Below are positions 7,676 through 18,200 of a stretch of DNA of 64,000 nt, piece after piece (the first letter of the stretch is position 1; every line of letters begins with the position of its first letter). Source of the DNA: Nonomuraea jiangxiensis (GTDB lineage: Bacteria > Actinomycetota > Actinomycetes > Streptosporangiales > Streptosporangiaceae). Made by a program: the position numbers and the translations under genes. The notes under the pieces are model-generated. The model ran no database searches and had not been told where the DNA came from. It saw only the letters and a program-made list of their open reading frames with translations. Location: positions 124,001-188,000 of the forward strand of contig NZ_FNDJ01000009.1 of assembly GCF_900099965.1 (NCBI RefSeq). Reading direction: 5' to 3'.

Positions 7676-7899
7676 GATCGCTGTCTCGCTCCCTCCCGCA
7701 ACCGGCACGGGTCCACCTCTCGCTCGGGATGGCGGCGGAGGTACTCGGCCTCCAGCTCGTCGGTGCGGGAGGTGTGATTCGCCAGCGCGTCATCCGATCC
7801 GTGGAAGAACGTGTCGCTCCGGGTCGCGTGCAGTTGGCGCAGCTCGCGTACCACGTCCTCGTCGCTGAGCTGGGCCGGATCTATCCCCATTGTCGTCAT
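7672..7899 (-). CDS. Small conserved protein, DUF6158-like
   Basis: 75 residues, charged and helical. The segments LSDEDVVRELRQLHATR, FFHGSDDALANHT and LEAEYLRRHPER match the actinobacterial DUF6158 family pattern as I know it. A ribosome binding site (GGGGAA) precedes the ATG. It is coupled to the downstream winged-helix gene by ATGA overlap and is divergent from the LysR gene. Function is unknown. Confidence 0.65.
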   Translation of the reverse strand: MTTMGIDPAQLSDEDVVRELRQLHATRSDTFFHGSDDALANHTSRTDELEAEYLRRHPEREVDPCRLREGARQRS

Positions 7900-7994
7900 G
7901 GGTTCCCCCTACCCCAGACTCCTCCGACAATATCTGTCACAAGTCCTGACATAGAGGCATTGTCTGTAAGAGATCGTCGCTTTACCTTCCCGTT

Positions 7995-8927
7995 ATGGAC
8001 CTCGAGCTACGGCACCTCAGAATCGTCCGCGCGGTCGCGGACGCGGGAAGCGTCAGCAAAGCGGCTTCCCTTCTAGGGCTGGCACAACCGGCCCTGACCG
8101 CCCAGCTCAAGCGCATCGAGAGGGTGCTCGGCGGCGCCCTGTTCGAACGCGATCGCCACGGCGCCAGGCCCACCCGGCTTGGCGAGCTGGTACTCGCCCG
8201 GGCCCGGGTACTCCTCCCCGCGGCCAAGGAACTGCAGGACGAGGCCGTACGATTCGCCCACGCCCCCTCCCCCGGATTCCGCATAGGCGCGACGAACGGG
8301 CCCATACTCGGCGGCCTGGTCGACCGGCTGGCCGCGGAACGCACGGTCAGTACGTACACGTCCTGGTCCACCCATGAACTGAACAGCATGGTGGAGCTCG
8401 GGCGCCTCGACTACGTACTGACCGGCGCGTGCGGCGACTCCGGCACCCCCACCGGCACGCTGCTCTGGGAGACGATCAGTGTCGATCCGGTCTTCTGCCT
8501 GGTGAACGACGATCATCCGGCGGCCAGGGAGAAGGAGGTGGAGCTGTCCGACCTGGCGGGAGAGCAGTGGGCCGTGACGCCGGGCGACGGCTGCTTCGCG
8601 GACTGTTTCGCGATGGCGTGCGCGCGTGCCGGGTTCACGCCTGGGACGATCTACGAGACCGACGTACCGACGTGCACGCACCTCGCCCAGGTCGGCCGCG
8701 CCGTGGTGCTCTGCCAGGCCACCCACCAGCCCGCCCAGGGCCTGACCATGGTCCCCCTGGCCGGCGCGCCGCTGCGCTGGCGGCAACTCCTCGGCCGCCA
8801 CCCCACCGCCCCCGAAGCCGCCTGGGTAGTGGCACAGGCAAAACAGGCCCACATGGACGCAGTACGCCGAAGCCCGATCTACTACGACTGGCTCGTACGA
8901 AACCCCGGATATGGCACCGCCCCCTAA
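7995..8927 (+). CDS. LysR-family transcriptional regulator
   Basis: 310 residues, normal for LysR. The N-terminal winged helix (residues 1-60) has the classic LRHLRIVRAVADAGSVSKAA and LGLAQPALTAQLKRIE pattern. The C-terminal part is the periplasmic-binding-like effector domain. It is divergent from the DUF6158/winged-helix pair across about 95 bases, the usual place for a LysR operator, so it may control that pair. The effector cannot be read from sequence. Confidence 0.9.
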   Translation: MDLELRHLRIVRAVADAGSVSKAASLLGLAQPALTAQLKRIERVLGGALFERDRHGARPTRLGELVLARARVLLPAAKELQDEAVRFAHAPSPGFRIGATNGPILGGLVDRLAAERTVSTYTSWSTHELNSMVELGRLDYVLTGACGDSGTPTGTLLWETISVDPVFCLVNDDHPAAREKEVELSDLAGEQWAVTPGDGCFADCFAMACARAGFTPGTIYETDVPTCTHLAQVGRAVVLCQATHQPAQGLTMVPLAGAPLRWRQLLGRHPTAPEAAWVVAQAKQAHMDAVRRSPIYYDWLVRNPGYGTAP

Positions 8928-8939
8928 CCCGCCGCCAAC

Positions 8940-8969
8940 GGCAAAGGAGCCCCCCTCCGCTCCTTTGCC
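8940..8969 (+). terminator. Strong hairpin after the LysR gene
   Basis: Perfect 11-bp stem GGCAAAGGAGC (8940-8950) and GCTCCTTTGCC (8959-8969) with an 8-base C/T loop, starting 12 bases after the LysR stop. No T-run follows, which is common for actinobacterial terminators. Confidence 0.75.
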
Positions 8970-9458
8970 TCCCCCTCCCTAACCCCACCCCAGGCCCCAC
9001 CCCGAACCCGCACACCCCACCCCAGACCCCAGACCTCCAGACCCCCAAAACCCAGCGGCCGAAAACACCCCACTCCGGCCCTGATCACCACCGCGACCGA
9101 CACCCCACCCGCAACGGCCACCCTCACCGTCGCACCGTCGCCGCGCCCCGCCCTCCGCCGCGGTCACCACCCCGCACCACGACCTCGGCACCAGCAAACC
9201 CCAGGCCCACAACGCCTACCATCCAAGGCCCGGGCACCCACCACGGTCCCGGGCCCGCCTTACCAAATTCCCGCCCCCGACCCGACCAGATCATGATCAC
9301 ACATGGCCCGACGACCCTGCCGGTCATGGAATAATCAGCGAGACCCATCTCCTGCCCGGCCAGGCACCACGACAGGATCTGATGCTCTAGCCTTAGCATG
9401 CAGGAGCTCAACATGATCCTCCCGAAGTGCCCCGGCACGCCACACACAACTGAATCCA
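8970..9458. other. Non-coding C-rich spacer with G-quadruplex potential
   Basis: About 490 bases without a supportable gene. Roughly 8970-9060 is almost free of G on the plus strand and holds many runs of 3-5 C. The minus strand therefore carries repeated GGG/GGGG tracts able to form G-quadruplexes. Long open frames here arise because stop codons are rare in such sequence. The final 100 bases before the tRNA are of more normal composition and should hold its promoter. Confidence 0.6.
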
Positions 9459-9532
9459 GGGGCGGTAGCTCAGCCGGTTAGAGCATCGGACTCATAATCC
9501 GTGGGTCGTGGGTTCAAGTCCCACCCGCCCTA
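9459..9532 (+). tRNA. tRNA-Met (CAT), elongator type
   Basis: 74 bases fold into a full cloverleaf: acceptor GGGGCGG with CCGCCCT (G1-U72 wobble), D-arm GCTC/GAGC, anticodon CAT at 9493-9495 in loop CTCATAA, and T-arm GTGGG-TTCAAGT-CCCAC. The 3' CCA is not encoded. The anticodon stem lacks the three G-C pairs of initiator tRNA, so elongator tRNA-Met is favoured. A tRNA-Ile2 with modified CAU is less likely by similarity to known actinobacterial elongator Met genes. It marks the left edge of a region rich in mobile DNA. Confidence 0.9.
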
Positions 9533-10053
9533 CTCACCAATACCGCGTCCGACCTGGGGTTTCTCGGTTATCGCCAGCCTCGGATCTCGTTGTTGATCAT
9601 GGTTGCTCGGTGGTTGCCCTTGTGTACGGACCGTGTATCGCGGTAGATCATTTAGACCGCCACCGTCAGCTCAGACCCCAAAGATCACCATACGAAGATC
9701 AAGCCGGAAGGTCCGCCCAGCATCGTTGGCCAACGGGACCTCATGCCCGGTCAAGCCTCGTCCAAGTCGGCTCACCTCTCCGACCAGGCCTTTTGTGACC
9801 AGCAGATAAAAGATCCGCTGCTCCTCCCCCCCGATCCTCTCGGCCCTGTTCACAGTGCAGGCCGGGGATCGATCGGCTGCACCGTCTGCGCATCACCGTT
9901 GAGAGCAAACAGGCAGGCTCGCCGAAGAATCGGCGGGCCTGCCTGTGTTCGGTGGCTCAGGTGGTGGCTCAGGTGTGGGTCGGCAGGGTGATCAGCCGGG
10001 CCTGTCCGGTGCCAAAACTCTCCTGTAGCGCTTGCCTGCGGTTTCGCGCGTCA
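9533..10053. other. Gene-poor spacer downstream of the tRNA
   Basis: About 520 bases. Only short open frames are present (for example 60 codons on the minus strand at 9671-9853, not recognised). The one clear element is the hairpin at 9910-9945. The stretch resembles the decayed end of an element integrated at the tRNA, but no repeat of the tRNA 3' end was found by eye further right. Confidence 0.4.
9910..9945 (+). terminator. Long perfect-arm hairpin
   Basis: CAGGCAGGC (9910-9918) pairs with GCCTGCCTG (9937-9945), then a T-G pair, then CGCCGA (9920-9925) pairs with TCGGCG (9930-9935) around a 4-base loop AGAA. The stem is 16 bp. It is probably a transcription terminator left from a lost gene, or an element end. 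Confidence 0.6.
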
Positions 10054-11086
10054 TCAAGCGGCTCTACGGTACTCACGGATCAGACCGCAGACGGCGCTTT
10101 GTCGCTCTATTCGAGCCGTGAGATCGACCACCTCCGTCGGATCGTGCATAGGTTGACGTAGTGACAGCGCCTGATGCGGCCGGTGCTGGTTGTAGTGGTG
10201 CTCGTACTCGGTCAGGGTCTGGCGCAGGTGCCGCTCGCCGTAGGCCAGGAGGTGGTTGAGGCATTCGCGCCGGAGCGTGCCGACGAACCGCTCGGCGAAG
10301 GCGTTCGCCCGTGGCGAGCGTGGCGGAGTCTTGAGTACGTGTACGTTCGCGCCGGCGAGCACCTCGTCAAATTCTCTGCCGAACTTGCCGTCCCTGTCCC
10401 GGATCAGGAACGTGAACCTGTCGGCTCGCTCGCCCAGTTCCATCAGCAGGTTGCGCGCCTGCTGTGCCCTCCAGGCGCCGCTTGGATGAGCTGTGACACC
10501 GAGGATATGCACGCGCCGCGTTTCGATCGCCATGACGAACAGCACGTACAGACGTTTGAGGAACGCCGTATCGACGTGGAGAAAGTGCAGGCCAGGATGC
10601 CGGAGGCTTGAGAGAGGAGGAATTGGCGCCAGGTCAGCGAAGCCCGGCGTGGCGCAGTTCCACCCCCGCCGCCTTCAGGACCCGGCGGACCGTCCCCTCC
10701 GCCACCCGGTATCCAAGGCCGAGGAGCTCGCCTCGGATGCGCCGGTGCCCCCACCGCGGATTCTCCCGCGCCAACCAGATGATCAGATCGCGGATCTCTT
10801 CGGATATTGGGGGCCGGCCCTGCTTGGCGGGGTAGGTCCACGTCTTCTTGACCAGCCTGCGGTGCCAGGCAAGCAGCGTGCAGGGCGTCACGATGCGATG
10901 CAGCCGAAGTCGAGCAGGTAACAGCCTGACCAGCGCGGCCAGCAACGCCCGATCAGCCCAGTCCGGCCTGGGCTGGGCGACCTGGCGACGCAGCACTGCG
11001 ACCTCATGCCGCAACACCAAGATCTCCTCTTTGGAAGCGCTGCCCCGAGCGAGCAGCACCAGCCAACCGAGAACGACGCTGTCCAT
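10054..11086 (-). pseudogene. Frameshifted rve-type IS transposase
   Basis: Integrase-core (DDE, IS3/IS481-like) transposase broken into three frames. Part one starts at the ATG at 11086 (MDSVVLGWLVLLA), has a coiled N-terminus (EILVLRHEVAVLRRQVAQ) and a helix-turn-helix segment (ENPRWGHRRIRGEL). Part two supplies PRRASLTWRQFLLSQ. Part three carries the DDE residues: the first Asp in the frame leading into AFLKRLYVLFVM, the second in IRDRDGKF, and the Glu in ANAFAERFVGTLRREC. The frames can be rejoined by restoring one G at about 10650 and one at about 10590. This is better explained as decay, or base-calling loss in G-rich sequence, than as programmed frameshifting. The element sits inside a group II intron fragment. 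Confidence 0.75.
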
Positions 11087-11119
11087 GCCTATCCGCAGCA
11101 CGCTTCGGCCGGGAAAGGC

Positions 11120-11479
11120 CTCCCCAGTTCCCGCAGCCACCTTCTGAACGTTCCGCGCCCTCTTACGCCGTAGGGTTCCTCGCGGCTGCCCTCCAGGATC
11201 TTCACCGCTTCCATGGCCTTCGCCGTGAACCGCCCGGCTCGGCTCTCTCTTGGTGTCTAACGACGCGGCAGGCTTCGCTTCCGCTACGGACCGCTCAGTT
11301 GCTCCCCAAAATGGGCTTTCGACGCTGGGCTTCGACCTGGCCCGTTTCTAGACCAAGCCGCCAGCCTGCTACCGGGCTCCCCGGCGATTACCCGGACCGG
11401 ACTCACACCGGCAGGCGACGACGAGCTTGTGATCAGGTCATGGCCGCTGAACGACCACCTCCTCGATCTCTGGGCGCAC
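11120..11479 (-). mobile_element. Group II intron, 5' RNA portion only, cut by an IS
   Basis: Read on the minus strand from 11479, the sequence begins GTGCG (the group II 5' consensus GUGYG) and continues with domain-I-like elements. These include the CCGGTGTGAGTCCGG hairpin, GGTAGCAGGCTGGCGGCTTG and a long paired region ending GGAACCCTACGGCG and GCGGGAACTGGGGAGG near 11120. I recognise this pattern from the 5' leader of actinobacterial group II introns upstream of their reverse-transcriptase gene. The reverse transcriptase, domain V and the 3' end are missing, because the IS transposase sequence takes over at about 11120. No protein is encoded here. Confidence 0.65.
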
Positions 11480-11566
11480 CGCCTGCCGTACTAGATTGGC
11501 CGATATTCTCAGCCCGGTCCGCCTGACCGCCTCCCTGACGCATGCACTTGAGGCATTAAGCCAGTA

Positions 11567-12196
11567 TCAGGACTTGATACACATTAGCCCTTGGGACGAG
11601 ATCCAGTCCCGATCGAGGAATCGCCCAGTGATTCTTCCAATGATGATCAGAAACTGGTCCAGCAGTTCTGTCTCCGGCATCGTTTCGTCGTATGATAGAT
11701 CCGCCCAATGGACGTCATACTCGGTCTCATCAAAGATGCTTCTATACGCGCCATCGTGGGTGTAGATCGGCTCGTCAAGCTCCCCATTTGCGTAGGAGAT
11801 TTCAAATACTCGCCGGCCACGGCGGCTGAGCTCCTCCGCGGACGACGCTTGCCCGCCGCGGAGAAGAAGGACATGAGACCAGCCGGGTGCATGCGGCGTG
11901 ATCCAAACCCGCTGCCCAGAGCCCGCAGGGTCGTGTGACCTCATGGCGGTTTGAAAATCGCAGGCCTCTATCGTCTCCGTCGGGAAGCGCAAACGCCGGG
12001 CCACCTCGAGCCCATCCTCAATGCTGACCCATTGGGAGACGAACCACCCGTCGAGCCCGTGCGCCGCTAAAAGGCGCTGTTGATTTTCGTCAGGAAAAAG
12101 GTACACGGCTATCTCGATTCCATTTCGAGAGAGTCCGAAAGAAGCGGAAGAAGCAGCACCTCGGCTCCCCATGCCCCTTCTTTCGGAACTCTCCAC
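11567..12196 (-). CDS. Hypothetical protein, candidate immunity protein for the NucA/NucB toxin
   Basis: 209 residues from a GTG at 12196, or 201 from the ATG at 12172. I do not recognise a family. The protein is acidic towards the C-terminus, cytosolic (no signal peptide) and Trp/Tyr-rich, with segments such as GLDGWFVSQWVSIEDGLEVA, PHAPGWSHVLLLRG and EYDVHWADLSYDE. It follows the giant nuclease gene by 12 bases on the same strand, and its base composition is visibly less GC-rich, like the toxin's 3' end. Position, size, acidity and composition are what one expects of an immunity protein. Direct evidence for inhibition is lacking. Confidence 0.6.
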   Translation of the reverse strand: MESSERRGMGSRGAASSASFGLSRNGIEIAVYLFPDENQQRLLAAHGLDGWFVSQWVSIEDGLEVARRLRFPTETIEACDFQTAMRSHDPAGSGQRVWITPHAPGWSHVLLLRGGQASSAEELSRRGRRVFEISYANGELDEPIYTHDGAYRSIFDETEYDVHWADLSYDETMPETELLDQFLIIIGRITGRFLDRDWISSQGLMCIKS

Positions 12197-12208
12197 TTCC
12201 GTCAGACC

Positions 12209-15200
12209 TTAGGGCTCAATGAGCACCCAGAACGAGTTTCCGGTGCCGACTCGATAATCTTTGTACCAATTTCTAATGGTTCCTCCATGTGACGAGTTGT
12301 GCGATCTGTTCAAGGCTCGCAACGAGTACTTACCCTGAGCAGTACCGGCCCCTTCCTTGGTTGAGGCGAATGGGTATTCGTCACAGCTATTGGGTCCGCC
12401 GATCGGCAGTCGATCCGGCCTGAAGGGTTCGTTATATTTTTTGGGCTCATAGTACTTACAGTAGTTGATGTAAATCTTATGGCGTGTATTGTCTGCGGGA
12501 ATCAGCCAATTCATTTCCTCCGGCGTCCCCTGATCCATGAGCATGGGGATCTTGGAGAACCGTGTCCTGTTGAGATCGTAGTCATCGGTATCGAGCTTCG
12601 TCAGCGGAGGGCCCGCGGTTTCCCAGTTTCCAGCGGTTATCCGTTTTGGCTGCTCGTTGCCCAGGATTTTCTTGGTGGGTACCAGCGACGGCGTATCCCA
12701 GACCCACGCCGGCCGGTAGGGCGGATAGGTCGGCGTGAAACCGCCGGGAGTAAATGCTTCCTCGATATGCTTGATGACCTCTGCAAAATTCGGGTTCCTG
12801 CTGTAAGACATGACGAATATACGCTTGGCTCTAGTGTTGATGCAGCCGCCTCGGCTATCCTCGACTTCCGAATTCCTGGCACCGAAGGCCATGCTGTCGC
12901 AGCGGAAGCTTGGAATCCATCGCTTCCAGCCTGAGGGCTGTCCACTTCCCTTTCGGAATACACCGAGTACTTTGCCGTCTCTGCCCACAACTTCCTGACT
13001 CCAGAGAGGAAGGGTGAGCCAGTCATACTCTATCCCGAGGATTTCATCGTGGAACACAGCGAACGGCTTGATTCTGCAGATGAAGGCGCTTGACGTGTCG
13101 ATCGTTGCTTGAACCTTGAAAGTTTCGGACGGGCTGGAGATCCAGTCCTTGATGTCCTTTCTCTTGTCCGGCTCAGATTCGCAATCGCCATCTGCCAGCG
13201 AGCTGTCAGCGTGGGCATCCACGGCCGCCGAGATGGGCAGGTCTTTCAGCTGTGCCGCAGGGACGACAACGCGCCCATCCTCATCGACGATCGCGAAGTC
13301 ATCGAGCTGCACGAACACCTTCATGTCCGACGGTTTGATGCCGCTCCCGGCGCCGCCGACCACTCCGTTCCCTGTCCTGTCGCCAAGATAGCTATGGATG
13401 ATCGTGGTGGCGCGGAAACGGAACGCGAGATCCTCATCCAACGGATTCAATCGGCTGCAGATATATGCGGGGATCTTCAGCCTGAAGATGCTCTTGCAGA
13501 ACGATTTCTTCATTTTGCCGTCCGAATCGTCCTCCTCGTAATCCTGGATGTAGAGGTAGGCCGACCAGCACGAATTATATGACAGTTCGCGGATACGGGC
13601 ATCGTACTCCGCATAGCCAGTCTCACCCGGACTGACCTGACACGTCTGCAGATTGATGCGCTGGTAGTCGAAGGAACCTGGCACGGCTGCCGCCAGCGCC
13701 TTCGCAGCTTCCTTCTGCAAAGCTGGCGCACCTGCGGAAGCTGGGGCCGTGATTGAAGTGACCACGACCGTGACGTCCTCGGCGCTGAGGGGCCGCTGGT
13801 AGATCTGAACGTCGTCGAGGTCACCCTTCACTTTGCTGCCCAGGCTCATGGAGGCGTCTGCGTTCCACGTGGCAAAACTGACGGGCGCGCTCTTGACGAG
13901 GGCTCCGTTGAGGTACAGCGCGGCAGTCTTGGCCGCGGCGTCGTATACGCCTGCCAGGTGGAACCACTCGCCGACCGGTGGCGGGACATCAGACAGCACG
14001 CCCTCGACCGCCGCATCGGCGGCGTCGGCGCTGGTGAAGGTGAACACCAGGCCGCGGTCGGGCGTGTTGCCGAGGCGGAAGGGAGCCTGATGAGTGCCCT
14101 TCTGCTCGGCGACGGTGTAGTCGCCATCCTTGTCGCTCCAGCGCAGCCACGCGCTGACGGTGAAGCTCTGGTCGGTGCGGATCACCGGTCCGGTGGTCTG
14201 CGCCAGGGGCTCCTCACCGGGCTGGGTGACGTCCACGGTGATGGGCTGCCAGTCCGACCAGGCCGAGGCCGAATCGGCGCTGATGGCGCGGGCGCGCCAG
14301 CGCACCTTCCAACCGTCGGTCAGCTTCCCGTCCGGGACGGTGAGGCCGGCCTGGGTGCCGGAGGCGACGTTGTCCACGCCACCGGCCCAGATCTGGCCGG
14401 TGCCCTGCCCCTCAGGTGCGGCGGGGTCGTGCTCGATCTCGGCTTCGGCCCGCAACGGCTGGCCGGCCGGGTGGGTGAGGGTGGCCTGCAGCGTGGGGGT
14501 GAGCCTGGTGGTCACCGTCACGCCGTCCACCACCTTCGACGGGGTGACGGCCAGGCCGGTGGCGGTGGGCTTGGGCAGGCTGACAGTGAAGGACTGCCAG
14601 TCCGACCAGGCCGAGGCGACGGTGGCCGAGACCGCGCGGGCCCGCCAGCGCACCTGCCAGCCGTCGGACAGAGTGTCCGCCGGAACGGCGAGGCTCGCCT
14701 GGCTGCCAGCCGCGACGTTGTCCGCGGCTCCGGCCCAGATCTGGCCGGTGCCCTGCCCGGTCGCGGCCGGGTCGTGCTCGATCTCGAACTCGGCCCGCAG
14801 CGGCTTGCCGGCCGGGTCGCTCACCTGAGCGAGCAGGGATGGGGTGCGGGTGGGGGTGACGGTAGTGCCGCTCACCTGCTCCGACGGGGTGACCTGCAGC
14901 GCGCCCACCGCCGGTTCGGAGACCGGGTCGGGCACGTCCACGCTCAGAGCTTGCCAGTCCGACCAGGGCGAGCCGACCGTGGTGGCCGGATTCACCGCCC
15001 GGACCCGCCAGCGCACCTTCCACCCGTCGCTCAGCTTCCCCTCGGGAACGGTGAGGCTGGCCTGGCTGCCGGAGGCGATGTTATCCACGGCGCCGGCCCA
15101 GATCTGGCCGCTGCCCTGCCCGGTCGCGGCCAGGTCGTGCTCAACCTCGAACTCCGCCCGCACCGGCTGAGCAGCCGGGTCGATGACCGTGGTGTGCAGG

Positions 15201-18200
15201 GCCGGGGTAACGCTCGTGGTCACGGTGACACCGCCCACCACCTGCGCGGGCGTGACCTGGAAGGCGCTCACCGCCGGATTGGGCACATCCACGGTCGCCG
15301 TCTGCCAGTTCGACCACACCGAGGCGGTCGCCGCGGCGGCGTTGACCGCACGGGCCCGCCAGCGCACCTTCCACCCATCGGCCAGCTTCCCGGCCGGAAC
15401 GCTCGCCGTGGCCTGGCCGCCGGAAGCGACGGCGGGCGACGATCCGGTCCAGATCTGACCGGTGCCCTGCCCGGTGGCGGCGGGGTCATGCTCGACCTCG
15501 AACTGGCCGGTCAGGTTACCGCCGGCGGTGTCGGCGACGGTGGCGGCCAGTTGCGGGGTGAGCGAACTGGTCACCGTGGTGCCGCCCGAGGTCTGCGCCG
15601 GCGTGATAGCCGGGGCGGAGACGGTCGGCGCGGAGGCGGGGCCACTGGTGGTGACGGTCAGCGTGGGCGGGGGGCCCTCCTCGTAGAGGTTCTCCGAGGA
15701 GGTGAACAGCCGGTAGTTCTCGACGTTCGCCTCGCCGGGCGACTTGAGCACCACGCCGTGGTCGGCGGCGCCGGCGGCCCAGTCCTGGGCGATGCCGGTG
15801 ACGTCCCACTCCATGCTGTCCGGGTAGACCTCGCAGTCGTAGTTGACGCCCTTGAAGTTGGTCGAGGCGTCCTCGGTGGTGTAGGCGGGGTTGCCGCTCC
15901 AATACAGGTTCGCCGGGTTCCAGCCGCTGGTCAGCCGGGCGACCTGGATGCCGCGGGCCAGCGCCGAGCCGCAGTTGTGGGCGTCCACGGTGTTCATCGA
16001 CAGCGTGGCGCCGGTGACCGTGCCGCCCTGCAGGCCCGCGGTGTCGAACTTCAGGTGCGTACGGTACTTCGACCCGTCCGACATGGTGCCGGCGAACAGG
16101 TAGTCGTTGTCGGGGTAGGCGGGCGAGGAGGCCGTGTCGTAGTTGGAGACGTCCACGTCGGCGGCGAGCGGCAGCGTCATCGCCGCGGCCACCCGCACCG
16201 GGTAGGTGGTGCCGGCGTCGGCCAGGAACGCCTGGTCCGGCTTGACCACCAGCTCCGTACGGCCGTCCTTGGTGACCACGTCCATGCCGGCCTCAGCACG
16301 CTTGGCCGACCCGGGGCGGTCCTTGCCGCTGCTGTCCGACACGATCGGCCGCGTCCCCGTGGCGAGCGGCTTGTCGCCCTTGCCCTTCAGCAGCAGCCGG
16401 TCGCCCTTGCCCTCGGTCAGGGTCAGGCCGTCGTCATCTACGCCGATCCGCAGCTGCACCGGCTTGGCGGGCCGCTGCCGCAGCACCACCTCATGCCGGA
16501 ACCCGGTCGGCAGCGCCGTCACCACCAGGTCGGCCCCGACACCGGCGGCGTCGGTGTAGGTGGCCACTCTGCCCTTGACGGTCGGCTTGGGCAGCGGCGT
16601 CGGCCAGCGCAGCGCGTAGGACTTCCCGTCGGTGTACATCTTCACGAACGGGTGCGTACCGCCGGGGGAGAGTTCCATGACCGTGCCCTCTGCGAGGGCC
16701 TTGGGCCGCAGCTTGCCGCCCTGCTCGGCCAGGGCGGTGTCGATCGGCACCCAGCCGTGGCTCTGCCGGGTTCGTACCGGACCGGCCGTGACCTCGGTCT
16801 TGAACGTCTTCCCGTCAGGCTGGGCGTAGGTGATGCTGGTCGCGCTCGTCTCGTCCGCGACCTCCACAGCCTTGCCCTGCTGGATCGCTGCCCGGGAGGC
16901 GGCCATCCGCGCCTGCGACGGCATGTTGGAGACCGCGTTCCCACTCTTCCCGGCGATCCACGCCGCGGTGTCCTTCAGGCTCGCGTCGTGATCATTCCCT
17001 GAGGAGTCTGCAGCCGTGCCGCCATTTCCCTCGTCGAACTTCCAATGGCCCGCAGCCCGCCGGAGCGTGGTGAAGGACCAGGTGTGGGGAATCATCGTGT
17101 TTTCCGACAGGTCGATCGCTTCCGACACCGTGACGGTGTACTTGGTGCCGGGACGGAGCGCCTGCGTGGGGGTAAATGTCGCAATCTTTCCAGTGTCGTC
17201 AGATCCTGTCGTGCCCTGAACCTCAACGCCCTCGGCACTTTTCACCGAGAACGTCGACCCAAGGACCTCCTCGCTGAACGTCACGCGGACCTGGATGTCC
17301 TGGGCGACATCGGTGTCATCGTTGGTGGGCGCTGTTGCCACTACACGCGGCTGTGCCGTGTCCTCCTCACCCCCCGAATTGCCGGTGTCCTCGCTATCGC
17401 CGGGATAAGGAAGATCGGGGGAGATCAGGTCGGTGTTGATGGGGTCGCCACTGCCATACGGGTGCGTTTCGCTGGCAGCGATCAGCTCATCACTCGGATC
17501 CAGCGCGTCAGCTGATTCGCCGGGTTCTGGCACATAAACGGACCGGGTGAGCGCTTCTTCATACTCGGGGATCGAGGTGAGCGGATCGCGGGAGGTGATG
17601 ACCACCGTATCCCGGCGTGGCGGCACCGGCAGCTCGAAGTCGATGGTGAGGATGGGCGGGTGGAGTTGGAACTTGCAATCTTCCAGTGGCGCCGTCATGC
17701 AGCCGCCGGCGTTGTGGGAGGTGTAGCGCCGCCAGTTCCGCACATCGGATTCATTACCAGCGGTGAGCCGGATCCCGTAGTTGGTGGCGCCGTCGACCCA
17801 TGCCTGAGCGATCTCATCGAGCGAGTGGGTCAGGTTCCAGGCGTAGGAGCAGGTTTCGCTGTAGGCACCCGGCTCATTGTCCGCGCCTGTGCTCGTGACA
17901 CTCGGCTGGCGATCCCAGTGCAGCGTCAGGTCATCCCAGTCGGAAGTGATCTGGCGCGCCGTAATTCCGGAGCCAGGGAGAGTCCCGCAGTCATTGGACT
18001 CGTAATTCCACAGGTGCAGGTCGGCGTTCTGCACCTTGCTGCCCGCGAAGTCGGGGGAAATGTTGGGGAACTTGAGGTAGCCGCGCCAACGCTTGGCGAC
18101 ACTGCTGGCGTAGGACTTGCCGACCACGATCTGGGTCTGGGCCTGGGTGTCCCAGCTGTCCTTGTAATCGACGTCGTTGATCCAGGTGTCCATGCCCCCC

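Noticed and set aside
8429..9334. Open frame running from the LysR gene through the C-rich spacer
   Set aside because: Starts inside LysR in another frame and consists of Pro/His/Thr-rich low-complexity sequence; the terminator at 8940-8969 lies within it.
9671..9853. 60-codon minus-strand frame after the tRNA
   Set aside because: No ribosome binding site or recognisable family; left unannotated as a gene.
10054..11086. Programmed ribosomal frameshifting in the rve transposase
   Set aside because: Needs two shifts at sites without slippery heptamers; simple base loss repairs both.
13958..17002. 1014-codon open frame on the plus strand opposite the toxin
   Set aside because: Antisense to the repeats of the toxin gene; Gly/Arg/Val/His-rich composition without any family motif and arises from codon-position GC bias.
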